Source: Paraburkholderia sp. BL25I1N1 (lineage in GTDB: Bacteria > Pseudomonadota > Gammaproteobacteria > Burkholderiales > Burkholderiaceae). From it: a stretch of DNA of 32,561 nucleotides. The DNA lies in the NCBI RefSeq assembly GCF_003002025.1, contig NZ_PVZB01000049.1, forward strand, positions 1 through 32,561. Direction: 5' to 3'. The notes beneath the pieces were generated by a model. That model saw nothing but the letters and a program-made list of their open reading frames with translations. It was not told where the DNA came from and did not search any database. A program made the position numbers and the translations under genes. Shown piece after piece: positions 1-8,022 of the stretch; the stretch's first letter is position 1, and each line of letters opens with the position of its first letter.

Positions 1-47
1 ACGAATTCCAGACGCAGATTCATGGTGTCTCTCGGGTTCCAGGGCAT
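1..47 (-). CDS. IS481-family transposase, 5' end only (partial)
   Basis: The minus strand from the ATG at 47-45 reads MPWNPRDTMNLRLEF and then leaves the window. The MPW start followed by a charged stretch and 'M-x-x-R/K-L-x-F-V' is the usual opening of IS481-type DDE transposases, ahead of their helix-turn-helix. Only 15 codons are visible, so no catalytic residue can be checked. Upstream of the start (79-118) lie iterated repeats of the kind that form an insertion-sequence end, which supports the call. Whether the element is complete cannot be seen. Confidence 0.6.
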   Translation of the reverse strand, partial: MPWNPRDTMNLRLEF

Positions 48-78
48 AACCGGCTCCAGGCGATTCGCTCGCCCAGAG

Positions 79-118
79 TGTTACCCATGTCTCCGCACAC
101 CTGTTACCCATGTCTCCG
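79..118. repeat. Two 17-bp direct repeats at the probable IS end
   Basis: TGTTACCCATGTCTCCG occurs at 79-95 and again, identical, at 102-118 (period 23). They lie directly upstream of the transposase start at 47, so they probably are the transposase-binding repeats of the element's left terminus. The outer IS boundary is likely near or just past 118, but no target-site duplication can be identified because the other end is outside the window. From 119 to about 257 I see no gene. Confidence 0.55.
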
Positions 119-257
119 GTCCATACATGCACCGAAGGGTTCGAATGCAGCGAACGATTTCTCCGCGCCCAAGCCTGATATTAATTAGACATCCGTAGCG
201 TTTCGCTTAGCCCGCATGCCGCCGACGGCACTTGAATCAGCCGCCTGCCCGCTTCGC

Positions 258-286
258 TTTCCGCATTGCAGCATAGCCGTTACAAT
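258..286 (+). promoter_or_regulatory. Possible promoter for the SDR gene
   Basis: TACAAT at 281-286 is a reasonable -10 box 58 bases before the ATG at 344. The matching -35 (TTTCCG, 258-263, 17-bp spacer) is poor, so this is a weak candidate. Confidence 0.25.
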
Positions 287-343
287 CGTTTATCGAAAAG
301 ATATTCGATCTCGACATTACTGAACCGTAGCAAAGGAGAAGAC

Positions 344-1102
344 ATGGAGATTCGCGACAACGTTTTCCTGATCACCGGCGGTGCATCAGGACTGGGCGCA
401 GCCACGGCGCGCCTGTTCGTCGAAAACGGCGGCAAGGTGGTGCTCGCCGACCTGAATGTGGATGCGGGCGAGGCGCTCGCCGAGGAACTCGGCGGTGTGT
501 TCGTCAAATGCGACGTGAGCCGCGAAGACGACGCCACCCAGGCCGTCGAAGCCGCCACCAGGCTCGGCACGCTGCGCGGTCTGGTCAATTGCGCGGGCGT
601 CGCGCCGGCCGTCAAAACAGTCGGCAAGGACGGTCCCCATCCGCTCGACGCGTTCGCGCGCACCATCTCGATCAATCTGATCGGCACCTTCAACATGGTC
701 CGGCTCGCCGCCGCGGCCATGTCGAAGAACGAGCCGAACGCGAATGGCGAGCGCGGCGTGATCATCAACACGGCGTCGGTGGCCGCGTTTGACGGCCAGA
801 TCGGCCAGGCGGCTTATGCGGCATCCAAGGCCGGTGTGGCCGGCATGACGCTGCCTATCGCACGCGACCTGTCACGCAACGCGATCCGCGTGATGACGAT
901 CGCACCGGGCATTTTCGAAACGCCCATGCTGCTCGGCATGCCGCAGGAAGTGCAGGACGCGCTCGGCGCGATGGTGCCGTTCCCGCCGCGCCTCGGCAAG
1001 CCGGCCGAGTACGCAATGCTGGCCAAGCAGATCTTCGACAATCCGATGCTCAACGGCGAAGTGATTCGACTGGACGGCGCGATCCGGATGCAGCCGAAGT
1101 AA
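344..1102 (+). CDS. SDR-family 3-hydroxyacyl-CoA dehydrogenase (type II-like)
   Basis: A 252-residue short-chain dehydrogenase/reductase. It has the Rossmann glycine motif TGGASGLG near residues 11-18, the NCAG segment, a Ser in INTASVAAF and the catalytic YAASK. The sequence style (LITGGASGLGAATARLF at the N-terminus, a long loop around the PNANGERGVIINTASVAAF region, a C-terminus ending NGEVIRLDGAIRM) is that of type II 3-hydroxyacyl-CoA / 2-methyl-3-hydroxybutyryl-CoA dehydrogenases (HSD17B10-like), which oxidise the 3-hydroxyacyl-CoA with NAD+ in beta-oxidation or isoleucine breakdown. The ATG at 344 is chosen because AAGGAG lies at 333-338, and the sequence upstream does not look like SDR. 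It stands alone; no other beta-oxidation gene is adjacent, so the exact substrate is inferred. Confidence 0.85.
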   Translation: MEIRDNVFLITGGASGLGAATARLFVENGGKVVLADLNVDAGEALAEELGGVFVKCDVSREDDATQAVEAATRLGTLRGLVNCAGVAPAVKTVGKDGPHPLDAFARTISINLIGTFNMVRLAAAAMSKNEPNANGERGVIINTASVAAFDGQIGQAAYAASKAGVAGMTLPIARDLSRNAIRVMTIAPGIFETPMLLGMPQEVQDALGAMVPFPPRLGKPAEYAMLAKQIFDNPMLNGEVIRLDGAIRMQPK

Positions 1103-1147
1103 GCTGACATGCAGCGCGCGGTTTCACAAAGCAAGCCGCGCTAAAGA

Positions 1148-1185
1148 AAAACGCCTGCACATGAATGATCCTGTGCAGGCGTTTT
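1148..1185. terminator. Bidirectional intrinsic terminator
   Basis: A 14-bp perfect stem (1148-1161 with 1172-1185) around a 10-base loop has A-rich sequence on one side and T-rich on the other. It sits between the convergent SDR gene and the SirB1-family gene and can serve both. Confidence 0.85.
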
Positions 1186-1228
1186 GTTTTGAGCGGTGGT
1201 AGCGATGCCCGTTGCCCAGGCGCGCTTT

Positions 1229-2071
1229 TTACTCGCCGTCGTCGTGCTGAGCACGCTGACGCAGTTCGTGCAATTGCGATTCCACCATGGTCGCGTCCTC
1301 GGCATCCGGCCGGTCGCCGAGATAACGCTCAAGGTCTTCGACCGCGGGGCGCAGATAATCGAGCCGCGCATAAGCGAAGCCGCGATCACGCACTTCCTCG
1401 ATACTTTCCGGCAGCAGGATCACGAGACGCTGCTGCACCGCCAGCAGACGCTGCCAGCGTTCCGTCTGAAAATACGTGGACTTCAGATTGCGCAGCATAC
1501 GCGCGATGATCTCGCGACGCGTGGCCGGTTGGAGCAGCATGCGCAGCGCCCTGCTCACCGATTCGCCCGCCGAGGCCACATACGGCTCCAGCATTTCCAC
1601 CATTTCCGACTCGGACAGCGAGTGGCCGCTGGTCGGATCGAGCATCACGTCGCCATCGGGCGTGGTTACGCGCAACAGGAAGTGGCCGGGAAACGACACG
1701 CCGCGCACCGGCACGCCGATCTGTTCCGCCATTTCCAGATACAGCACCGCCAGCGAAATCGGAATGCCGCGGCGACGTTTGAGCACCGCGTTCAGATGGC
1801 TGTTGTCGGGGTCGTAATAGTCGTTGAGATTGCTGGCGAAACCCAGTTCGCGGAAGAAGAACCGGTTCAGAATGCCGACCTTCTGCTTGATGTTTGCGTC
1901 GTCCGGCATGCGTCGCTGCAAGCGCACCACGAGCTCGTCGATCTCGGCGAGCGTGCCTTGCAGATCGAGATCGGGATAGGCGTCCTGCGCGAGCGAGAGC
2001 GCCGCCTCGGTCAGCGGAAGACTGTCGTCTTCGGCGACGAGCGTGCTGAAATAGTCGAGAACTCGCGTCAT
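1229..2071 (-). CDS. SirB1-family transglutaminase-like/TPR protein
   Basis: A 280-residue cytosolic protein of the SirB1 family: an N-terminal helical part, a transglutaminase-like core (with 'FFRELGFASNLNDYYDP', 'RRRGIPISLAVLYLEMA' and 'GVSFPGHFLLR') and a TPR-like C-terminal third with 'LLAVQQRLVILLPES'. The Cys of true transglutaminases is replaced (RRRGIPISL where many family members also lack it), so enzymatic activity is doubtful. The molecular role is not established. The ATG at 2071 follows the murJ stop by five bases, so the two genes are probably co-transcribed and translationally linked; a much longer upstream reading frame would sit inside murJ and is not credible. A terminator lies just beyond its stop. 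Confidence 0.8.
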   Translation of the reverse strand: MTRVLDYFSTLVAEDDSLPLTEAALSLAQDAYPDLDLQGTLAEIDELVVRLQRRMPDDANIKQKVGILNRFFFRELGFASNLNDYYDPDNSHLNAVLKRRRGIPISLAVLYLEMAEQIGVPVRGVSFPGHFLLRVTTPDGDVMLDPTSGHSLSESEMVEMLEPYVASAGESVSRALRMLLQPATRREIIARMLRNLKSTYFQTERWQRLLAVQQRLVILLPESIEEVRDRGFAYARLDYLRPAVEDLERYLGDRPDAEDATMVESQLHELRQRAQHDDGE

Positions 2072-2076
2072 CGTGA

Positions 2077-3627
2077 TCACTTCACTCGCCTTTTGAAATA
2101 CGCGTACTTGAAGCCCATCAGCCAAAGCATACCGAAATATAGCGCGGCGAACAGCACGAGGCACGCTGCGAGCAGCACCATGCGGTCGACCGGGCGACTG
2201 TGCATGCCGATCCAGTCGAAGCTGACGGCCAGCCAATGCATCGTGCCGGCCAGCACCAGACAGGCGCCGAACAACTGCACGAAAAATTTGAGCCAGCCGC
2301 TCGAAGGCGTATAGATGCCGCGCTTGCGCAGCCCGAGAAACAGCAGCAACGCATTACCGCAAGCGCCGAGCCCGACGCTCAGCGTCAGCCCCGCATGCGC
2401 GAAGATCGGCACGAACAGATAGTTGCTTAACTGCGTGAGAATCAGCACGCCGACGCCGATCTTCACCGGCGTTTTGATGTCCTGCTTCGCGTAGAAACCC
2501 GGCGCGAGGATCTTGATGAGAATCAGGCCGATCAGGCCGACGCCATACGCCGACAACGCGCGGGCGACCATCACCACCGAATTGCCGTCGAACTTGCCGT
2601 AGTGAAACAGCGTGGCGGTCAGCGGCTGCGCGAAGAAAAACAGCGCGACGGCGCTCGGCGCGGCCAGCAGGAAGGTGACGCGCAAGCCCCAGTCGAGCAG
2701 CGACGAATACTCGTGCGGGTCGGCGTCGACGTGCGCCTTTGACAGGCTCGGCAGCAGGATCGTGCCGAGCGCGACGCCCAGCAGCGCGGTCGGAAACTCC
2801 ATCAGCCGGTCGGCGTAGTTGATCCACGACACGGCGCCCGGCCCGATGCGCGAGGCGATATTCGTGTTGATGATCAGGCTGATCTGCGCGACCGAGACGG
2901 CGAACATCGCGGGCACCATCTTCGACAGCACGCGCTTGACGCCGCGATGCGCGAGCGCCTTCAGCGGATTCAATCCGATGCGCGGAATCATGTCGATCTT
3001 CTTCAGACCCGGCAGCTGCACGAGGAATTGCAACACGCCGCCGGCGATCACCGCCCACGCGAGCGCATAGACCGGCGTTTGCAGACGCGGCGCGACGAAC
3101 ACGGCGGCGACGATGAACGCGACGTTCAGCAGAACCGGCGCGAACGCGGGCAGCGAAAAGTTCTTGTACGTATTCAGCACGCCCGACGCCAGCGACGTCA
3201 GCGAAATGAAAATGATGTACGGGAACATGATGCGCGTCATGGTGACCGCGAGGGCGTACGCCTGACCCTCGTGCGCGAGGCCCGAGGCGACGATGAACAC
3301 CACGCCCGACGCGCCGACGACGCCTATCAGCGAGAGGACCGCCAGCGCCCAGGCGAGCACCGTCGAGGTGGCGTCGACCAGTGCTTTGGTGGCGTCGTGA
3401 CCTTGCTGGTTCTTGAACTCGGCGAGGATCGGCACGAAGGCTTGCGAGAACGCGCCTTCGGCGGAGATACGGCGCAGCAGGTTCGGAATGCGGAAGGCGA
3501 CGTAGAACGCGTCAGTGTATTGACTGGCACCGAACGCGCGTGCGATCAGCGTTTCGCGGGCCAGTCCGGTCACGCGAGACAGCAGCGTGAAGCCGCTGAC
3601 CGTCAGCAGGGCTCGGAATAGATTCAT
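2077..3627 (-). CDS. murJ: Lipid II flippase MurJ
   Basis: A 516-residue polytopic inner-membrane protein of the MVF/MurJ family, which flips the peptidoglycan precursor lipid II to the periplasmic face. The N-terminus MNLFRALLTVSGFTLLSRVTG, then 'LARETLIARAFGAS', 'DAFYVAFRIPNLLRRISAEGAFSQAFVPIL' are hallmark MurJ segments; the arginines of this first block line the cationic cavity. Roughly fourteen hydrophobic segments follow. The ATG at 3627 gives the normal family length; 59 further upstream codons are rich in arginine and do not resemble any family member. Essential in most bacteria. The downstream SirB1-family gene starts six bases after its end. Confidence 0.95.
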   Translation of the reverse strand: MNLFRALLTVSGFTLLSRVTGLARETLIARAFGASQYTDAFYVAFRIPNLLRRISAEGAFSQAFVPILAEFKNQQGHDATKALVDATSTVLAWALAVLSLIGVVGASGVVFIVASGLAHEGQAYALAVTMTRIMFPYIIFISLTSLASGVLNTYKNFSLPAFAPVLLNVAFIVAAVFVAPRLQTPVYALAWAVIAGGVLQFLVQLPGLKKIDMIPRIGLNPLKALAHRGVKRVLSKMVPAMFAVSVAQISLIINTNIASRIGPGAVSWINYADRLMEFPTALLGVALGTILLPSLSKAHVDADPHEYSSLLDWGLRVTFLLAAPSAVALFFFAQPLTATLFHYGKFDGNSVVMVARALSAYGVGLIGLILIKILAPGFYAKQDIKTPVKIGVGVLILTQLSNYLFVPIFAHAGLTLSVGLGACGNALLLFLGLRKRGIYTPSSGWLKFFVQLFGACLVLAGTMHWLAVSFDWIGMHSRPVDRMVLLAACLVLFAALYFGMLWLMGFKYAYFKRRVK

Positions 3628-4162
3628 GGGGCGCTTATTATACGGGTGCCGCGAGTGCGGACGACGAGCCGGAACGCGATTCGGACCGATTTGCCGCGCA
3701 GACGTTCGATCGAAAAACGAATCGCGGCGTCTTTTTGAGCGCGGCCGCGCCGTTCTGGGCCCTCGGACACGCCCCGCCTCCACTTTCCGCGCGGACTGCG
3801 GCACGCTTGCTCCATATGGCCGCCGAGCGGGCGCCGGACTTTGCGCAATTGGGCGGCAGAGCTTTGTGACGCTTTCCCGTTGCCACGTGCCTGATTTTGT
3901 TGCTATAATCGCTGGTTTCGAAGCTCGCTCAACTTTTCGGACGGGGTTCAGATCGGTCGTACGCTAGCCACAGCTAACCGCGCGCCATCTGCCAACAACC
4001 CTTGATTAGCCCGAAAACACAGGCTTGCCTTCGCGTAGTCCGATCGATTTTTTTCGACACTTTTGCGCTCTTGGGCAATCGCTTCCAAGAGTTCGATCTA
4101 AAAGCAGCGCCTCACCACTTGAAGGTCAGGTACTGGAAACAGGAACAGGATAAGGAACCGTC
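3628..4162. other. Divergent intergenic region, murJ / rpsT
   Basis: This 535-base stretch holds no convincing gene. It contains the rpsT promoter (separate entry) and about 247 bases of presumed rpsT leader. Immediately upstream of murJ I could not identify a good minus-strand promoter. The leader may hold the S20 autoregulatory site known for rpsT in enterobacteria, but I see no recognisable copy of it. Confidence 0.6.
3880..3909 (+). promoter_or_regulatory. rpsT promoter, extended -10
   Basis: TTGCCA (3880-3885), an 18-bp spacer, and a consensus TATAAT (3904-3909) preceded by TGC, which makes an extended -10. This is the best sigma-70 promoter in the window and suits a ribosomal protein gene. 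Predicted start of transcription is near 3916, giving a leader of about 247 bases before the rpsT ATG. Confidence 0.75.
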
Positions 4163-4441
4163 ATGGCTAACTCCGCACAAGCACGCAAGCGCGCCCGCCA
4201 GGCCGCCAAGGCAAACTCGCATAACTCGGCACTGCGCTCGAAGTTCCGCACGGCTATCAAGGCTGTCCGCAAGGCGATCGACGCCGGCGACAAGGCCAAG
4301 GCCGCTGAAATCTTCCAGGCATCGTCGAAGACCATCGACATCATCGCCGACAAGAACATCGTTCACAAGAACAAGGCAGCTCGCCATAAGAGCCGCCTCG
4401 CTGCAGCCATCAAGGGTCTGCAAGCGTCCGCAGCACAGTAA
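4163..4441 (+). CDS. rpsT: 30S ribosomal protein S20
   Basis: A 92-residue, Lys/Arg/Ala-rich helical protein starting MANSAQARKRARQAAKAN, the classic S20 opening, with 'HNSALRSKFRTAIKAVRKAI' and 'NIVHKNKAARHKSRLAAAIKGL' as the conserved helices that bind 16S rRNA. It starts with ATG, unlike the UUG start of E. coli rpsT, so any autoregulation through a weak start codon is not expected in the same form. AGGATAAGGA upstream provides the ribosome-binding site. It is monocistronic: its own strong promoter lies upstream and terminators follow. Confidence 0.98.
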   Translation: MANSAQARKRARQAAKANSHNSALRSKFRTAIKAVRKAIDAGDKAKAAEIFQASSKTIDIIADKNIVHKNKAARHKSRLAAAIKGLQASAAQ

Positions 4442-4492
4442 TCCCGGTCAGCCCGCTTCGGTGGGCTACCTCCTGTTTCCGCTGCACAGAAG

Positions 4493-4515
4493 GGCCCGCC
4501 TCGGCGGGCTTTTTT
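4493..4515 (+). terminator. rpsT intrinsic terminator
   Basis: GCCCGC-CTCG-GCGGGC followed by six T (4510-4515). A second, T-less hairpin with a TTCG loop (AGCCCGC/GTGGGCT, 4450-4467) precedes it and probably protects the mRNA 3' end. Confidence 0.9.
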
Positions 4516-4582
4516 GCTTCGGACCGACAGATTCGCACTGCATCGCGTAGGCCGTCGCGCTCGTGACTGACGGACTGAGCGT

Positions 4583-4609
4583 AAAAAACCCGCTACCGGC
4601 GGGTTTTTG
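4583..4609. terminator. Terminator between rpsT and the DUF3579 gene
   Basis: AAAAACCCGC-TACCG-GCGGGTTTTT is symmetrical, with T runs on both strands. It lies 44 bases beyond the stop of the minus-strand DUF3579 gene and probably terminates that gene, with back-up for rpsT. Confidence 0.85.
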
Positions 4610-4610
4610 T

Positions 4611-4634
4611 TTTTGCTTTTGCTTTTGCTTTTGC
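4611..4634. repeat. (TTTTGC)4 hexanucleotide tandem repeat
   Basis: Four perfect copies of TTTTGC directly abut the T-tract of the preceding terminator, with an imperfect fifth unit (TTTTTGT) before them. It lies 18 bases after the DUF3579 stop codon, in the transcribed 3' untranslated region of that gene. Confidence 0.9.
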
Positions 4635-4652
4635 CGAGCCGGCAGGCTCGCG

Positions 4653-4997
4653 CTAGATCACGTGCCGTTTCTCTTGCGGCGTGGCGTGCTCGAGTTGCAA
4701 CTCGCACGCCTCGGTCACGACGAGGTCGTTGTCTTTAGCGAAGTTGAGGACGAAGTCGAAAGCCATGGGTTCGATGTCGCGCAAACGCGAATCGAGAATC
4801 ACGCACTTGAGGTCGCCGATCATGGTCGGCCGCACGTACCGCGAGTACTGCATATAAGCGTTCGGCCCTTTCCTTGCGCCGGGGCCGAAGCAGGCCATGA
4901 CGCCTGCGAGACGCTCCGACCAGTCGCTCGGCCGAAACTTTTTTCCCTTCGACGTGATGCCCTGAATGAAATATTCGGTTGGAGCTGCTTCGGCCAT
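4653..4997 (-). CDS. DUF3579 domain-containing protein
   Basis: A 114-residue cytosolic protein that matches the beta-proteobacterial DUF3579 family in size and in segments such as 'EYFIQGITSKGKKFRPSDWSERL' (split view: EYFIQGIT, KKFRPSDW), 'GVMACFGP' and 'DIEPMAFDFVLNFAKDND'. Function is unknown. The ATG at 4997 begins MAEAAPTEY; upstream codons are Arg/Pro-rich and unlike the family. It sits between rpsT and argF, divergent from argF, an arrangement I recall from Burkholderia. A TATAAT box on its strand at 5279-5274 implies a leader of roughly 270 bases. Confidence 0.85.
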   Translation of the reverse strand: MAEAAPTEYFIQGITSKGKKFRPSDWSERLAGVMACFGPGARKGPNAYMQYSRYVRPTMIGDLKCVILDSRLRDIEPMAFDFVLNFAKDNDLVVTEACELQLEHATPQEKRHVI

Positions 4998-5468
4998 GTA
5001 GGAATACCTGTGTAACTGCCCAGCGGGATGACGGCAAAACGGACGGCGGAACGGCGCTGAATTGCCTGGTAATTGCTGAAACCCGCCTGAGACCCGCCTG
5101 GAACTCGCTGACCATGCCGCGTGGCGAACCACGCCGCCAGAAACCGCGAAGAGCCGGCTAAGCCGCCTTGGTGCTCATCGTAACGGCGCACCGCGAGCAG
5201 GTCATTCCGAACCGCGCGAGCCGAGGTCGGCCAAGCGAAATACCGGCCTGCTGGGCTTTGGGATAACCCGCGGATTATAACGCAGAGGACCCTTTTCCGC
5301 AGCGCACACAAGACATGTCTAACGGTTTCACGAGGCTTTCAGACAGCTTGCCCAGCCTTTTGGCCGACTCGTCAAATCGGGCGAAATCCTTTATGCTGCA
5401 TTGAGTTACCACAAACGACGGCGGCGCCGTCCGGCAATCCTGCCGGGTGAGACCGCCGTATTTGTTTC
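4998..5468. other. Divergent intergenic region, DUF3579 gene / argF
   Basis: 471 bases without a supported gene. On the minus strand TATAAT (5279-5274) with a poor -35 (CTGCGG, 5302-5297, 17-bp spacer) is the likely DUF3579 promoter. On the plus strand a weak TATGCT (5392-5397) may be the -10 of argF; I see no good -35 for it. No clear ARG-box palindrome was found by eye. The end of the region is the argF leader hairpin listed separately. Confidence 0.5.
5411..5465 (+). promoter_or_regulatory. argF leader hairpin
   Basis: ACGGCGG (5418-5424) pairs with CCGCCGT (5453-5459), ACAAA (5411-5415) with TTTGT (5461-5465), and an inner CCGGCA (5431-5436) with TGCCGG (5441-5446). The structure ends three bases before the argF ATG, and no free Shine-Dalgarno lies between, so it probably limits ribosome access. 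Confidence 0.5.
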
Positions 5469-6398
5469 ATGACCGCCAAGAAAATTCGCCACTACCTGCA
5501 GTTCAAGGATTTCTCGCTGGAAGACTACGAGTACGTGCTGGAACGCGCGCGCATTCTGAAACGCAAATTCAAGAACTACGAGACTTACCATCCGCTGCAC
5601 GATCGCACGCTGGCGATGATCTTCGAAAAAAATTCGACGCGCACGCGCCTGTCGTTCGAAGCCGGCATCTTCCAGTTGGGCGGCCACGCAGTTTTCATGA
5701 GCACGCGTGACACGCAGCTCGGCCGTGGCGAACCGATCGAAGACGCCGCGCAAGTGATCTCGCGCATGGTCGACATCATCATGATCCGCACGTTCGGCCA
5801 GGACATTCTTCAGCGCTTTTCCGAGAATTCGCGCGTGCCGGTGATCAACGGGCTCACCAACGAATATCACCCGTGCCAGGTCCTGGCGGACATCTTCACG
5901 TACTTCGAGCATCGCGGTCCGATTCGCGGCAAGACGGTCGCGTGGGTGGGCGACGCGAACAATATGCTGTACACGTGGATCGAAGCCGCACAGATTCTCG
6001 GCTTCAAGTTGCGTCTGTCCACGCCGCCGGGCTACAAGCTGGACCGCGCCATGGTCGCTGCCGAAAGCGCACCGTTCTACGAAGAATTCGACGATCCGAA
6101 CGAGGCCTGCACCGGCGCCGACCTCGTGACCACGGACGTCTGGACCAGCATGGGCTTCGAAGCCGAAAACGAAGCGCGCAAGAAAGCCTTCGCCGACTGG
6201 TGCGTCGACGCCGACATGATGGCGCGCGCCAATGCCGACGCACTCTTCATGCACTGCCTGCCCGCCCACCGCGGCGAGGAAGTCAGCGCGGAAGTGATCG
6301 ACGGCCCGCAAAGCGTTGTATGGGACGAGGCGGAAAATCGTCTGCATGTGCAAAAGGCCTTGATGGAATACCTGCTGCTCGGCAAGCTGAATCACTGA
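5469..6398 (+). CDS. argF: Ornithine carbamoyltransferase
   Basis: A 309-residue anabolic ornithine carbamoyltransferase, which joins carbamoyl phosphate to ornithine to give citrulline. The carbamoyl-phosphate loop STRTR is at 56-60, HPCQ at 134-137, the ornithine-binding 'TDVWTSMG' at 222-229 and the catalytic HCLP at 262-265. Length is typical for the trimeric cytosolic enzyme. Start: MTAKKIRHYL, an ATG directly after a leader hairpin. argG follows 259 bases downstream on the same strand, so two consecutive arginine steps lie together, but with enough space for a separate argG promoter. Confidence 0.97.
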   Translation: MTAKKIRHYLQFKDFSLEDYEYVLERARILKRKFKNYETYHPLHDRTLAMIFEKNSTRTRLSFEAGIFQLGGHAVFMSTRDTQLGRGEPIEDAAQVISRMVDIIMIRTFGQDILQRFSENSRVPVINGLTNEYHPCQVLADIFTYFEHRGPIRGKTVAWVGDANNMLYTWIEAAQILGFKLRLSTPPGYKLDRAMVAAESAPFYEEFDDPNEACTGADLVTTDVWTSMGFEAENEARKKAFADWCVDADMMARANADALFMHCLPAHRGEEVSAEVIDGPQSVVWDEAENRLHVQKALMEYLLLGKLNH

Positions 6399-6657
6399 GC
6401 GAGCCGCTCGGTCGGCGTTGAGCGGCATCTGCGTGAAGCGCGACGGGGCCTTGAATACGAGGCAAGGCATCCACGTTTAGCGCCATGCATCGAGCCGGCG
6501 TCCACGGCCGCGACTGGCTGTAAACGGACCCGGCTTCGACACCGCACCGCCCCAAAAACGCGGGCGGCCTGCGGTTTAGTGTCAAAATAGTGGTTTTCCG
6601 CGCTCCGGGACCGCCGGCGCGCCTTGTTTTCCCGCTTTCTCCAGCTACGAGTTCACC

Positions 6658-7884
6658 ATGAGCGATATCAAGAAAGTCGTGCTCGCCTATTCGGGCGGCC
6701 TCGACACCTCCGTCATCCTGAAGTGGTTGCAGGACAATTACGACGCCGAAGTCGTCACGTTCACGGCCGACATCGGCCAGGGCGAAGAGCTGGAACCGGC
6801 GCGCAAGAAAGCCCTGCAACTCGGCATCAAGCAGGACAACATCTTTATCGAAGACCTGCGCGAAGAATTCGTGCGCGACTACGTGTTCCCGATGTTCCGC
6901 GCCAACACGATCTATGAAGGCGAGTACCTGCTGGGCACGTCGATCGCGCGTCCGCTGATCGCCAAGCGTCAGATCGAAATCGCCCGCGCCACCGGCGCGC
7001 AAGCGGTGTCGCACGGCGCAACCGGCAAGGGCAACGACCAGGTTCGTTTCGAACTCGGTTACTACGCGCTGGAACCGGGCATCAAGGTGATCGCACCGTG
7101 GCGTGAATGGGACCTGCTGTCGCGCGAAAAGCTGCTCGCGTACGCGGAAAAGGCCGGCATTCCGATCGAAATGAAGCACAAGCAAGGCGGCGCCCCGTAT
7201 TCCATGGACGCGAACCTGCTGCACATCTCGTTCGAAGGCCGTCACTTGGAAGACCCGAAGGCGGAAGCCGAAGCCGATATGTGGCGTTGGACCGTGTCGC
7301 CGGAACAGGCGCCGGACCAGGCTGAATACCTCGACATCGAATACGAGCACGGCGATCCGGTCGCGATCAACGGCAAGCGTCTGTCGGCTGCGGAAATGCT
7401 GACCGAGCTGAACCGGCTGGGCGGCAAGCACGGCATTGGCCGTCTGGATCTGGTGGAAAACCGTTACGTCGGCATGAAGTCGCGTGGCTGCTATGAAACG
7501 CCGGGCGGCACGATCATGCTGAAGGCGCACCGCGGCATCGAGTCGATCACGCTCGACCGTGAAGTGGCTCACCTGAAAGACGATCTGATGGCGCGCTACG
7601 CGTCGCTGATTTATAACGGCTACTGGTGGAGTCCGGAGCGCCGCGCGATCCAGGTGTTGATCGACCATACGCAAGAGAAGGTCAACGGCTGGGTGCGCGT
7701 TAAGCTGTATAAGGGCAGCGTCTCGGTGGTCGCACGCGATTCGAAGGAAACGCTGTTCGACAAGACGATTGCCACGTTCGACGACGACGGCGGCGCTTAC
7801 AACCAGGCCGACGCCGGCGGCTTCATCAAGCTGAACGCGCTGCGCATGCGAATTGCGGAGAATGCGCGCCGTCAGCGTGACTGA
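6658..7884 (+). CDS. argG: Argininosuccinate synthase
   Basis: A 408-residue enzyme that condenses citrulline and aspartate with ATP to argininosuccinate. The N-type ATP pyrophosphatase loop SGGLDTS is at 12-18; 'TGKGNDQVRFE' and 'YSMDANLLHIS' are also family hallmarks. It is of the ~400-residue class shared with most bacteria and eukaryotes, shorter than the ~447-residue E. coli form. The ATG at 6658 begins MSDIKKVVLAYSG. It lies directly downstream of argF, and a terminator follows. Confidence 0.97.
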   Translation: MSDIKKVVLAYSGGLDTSVILKWLQDNYDAEVVTFTADIGQGEELEPARKKALQLGIKQDNIFIEDLREEFVRDYVFPMFRANTIYEGEYLLGTSIARPLIAKRQIEIARATGAQAVSHGATGKGNDQVRFELGYYALEPGIKVIAPWREWDLLSREKLLAYAEKAGIPIEMKHKQGGAPYSMDANLLHISFEGRHLEDPKAEAEADMWRWTVSPEQAPDQAEYLDIEYEHGDPVAINGKRLSAAEMLTELNRLGGKHGIGRLDLVENRYVGMKSRGCYETPGGTIMLKAHRGIESITLDREVAHLKDDLMARYASLIYNGYWWSPERRAIQVLIDHTQEKVNGWVRVKLYKGSVSVVARDSKETLFDKTIATFDDDGGAYNQADAGGFIKLNALRMRIAENARRQRD

Positions 7885-7966
7885 CAGCCGGCGTTTCGGC
7901 GCAGGATAACTTCGCGGTAACGAAGTCAAGCGCCGCGAGGCGCGGCCGAAGCCAAAACGTAGACGC

Positions 7967-8004
7967 AAAAAAGGCGCCGGAAGAAAATTCCCGGCGCCTT
8001 TTTT
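7967..8004. terminator. Bidirectional terminator, argG / murB
   Basis: GGCGCCGG (7973-7980) pairs with CCGGCGCC (7991-7998) around a 10-base loop, with A6 before and T6 after. It lies between the convergent argG and murB and can act on both. Confidence 0.9.
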
Positions 8005-8022
8005 ATATTCATCAACGAATCG

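Noticed and set aside
6283..7968. A 561-codon minus-strand frame across argG
   Set aside because: Opposite strand of argG; argG has all expected motifs and the frame has no recognisable domain.
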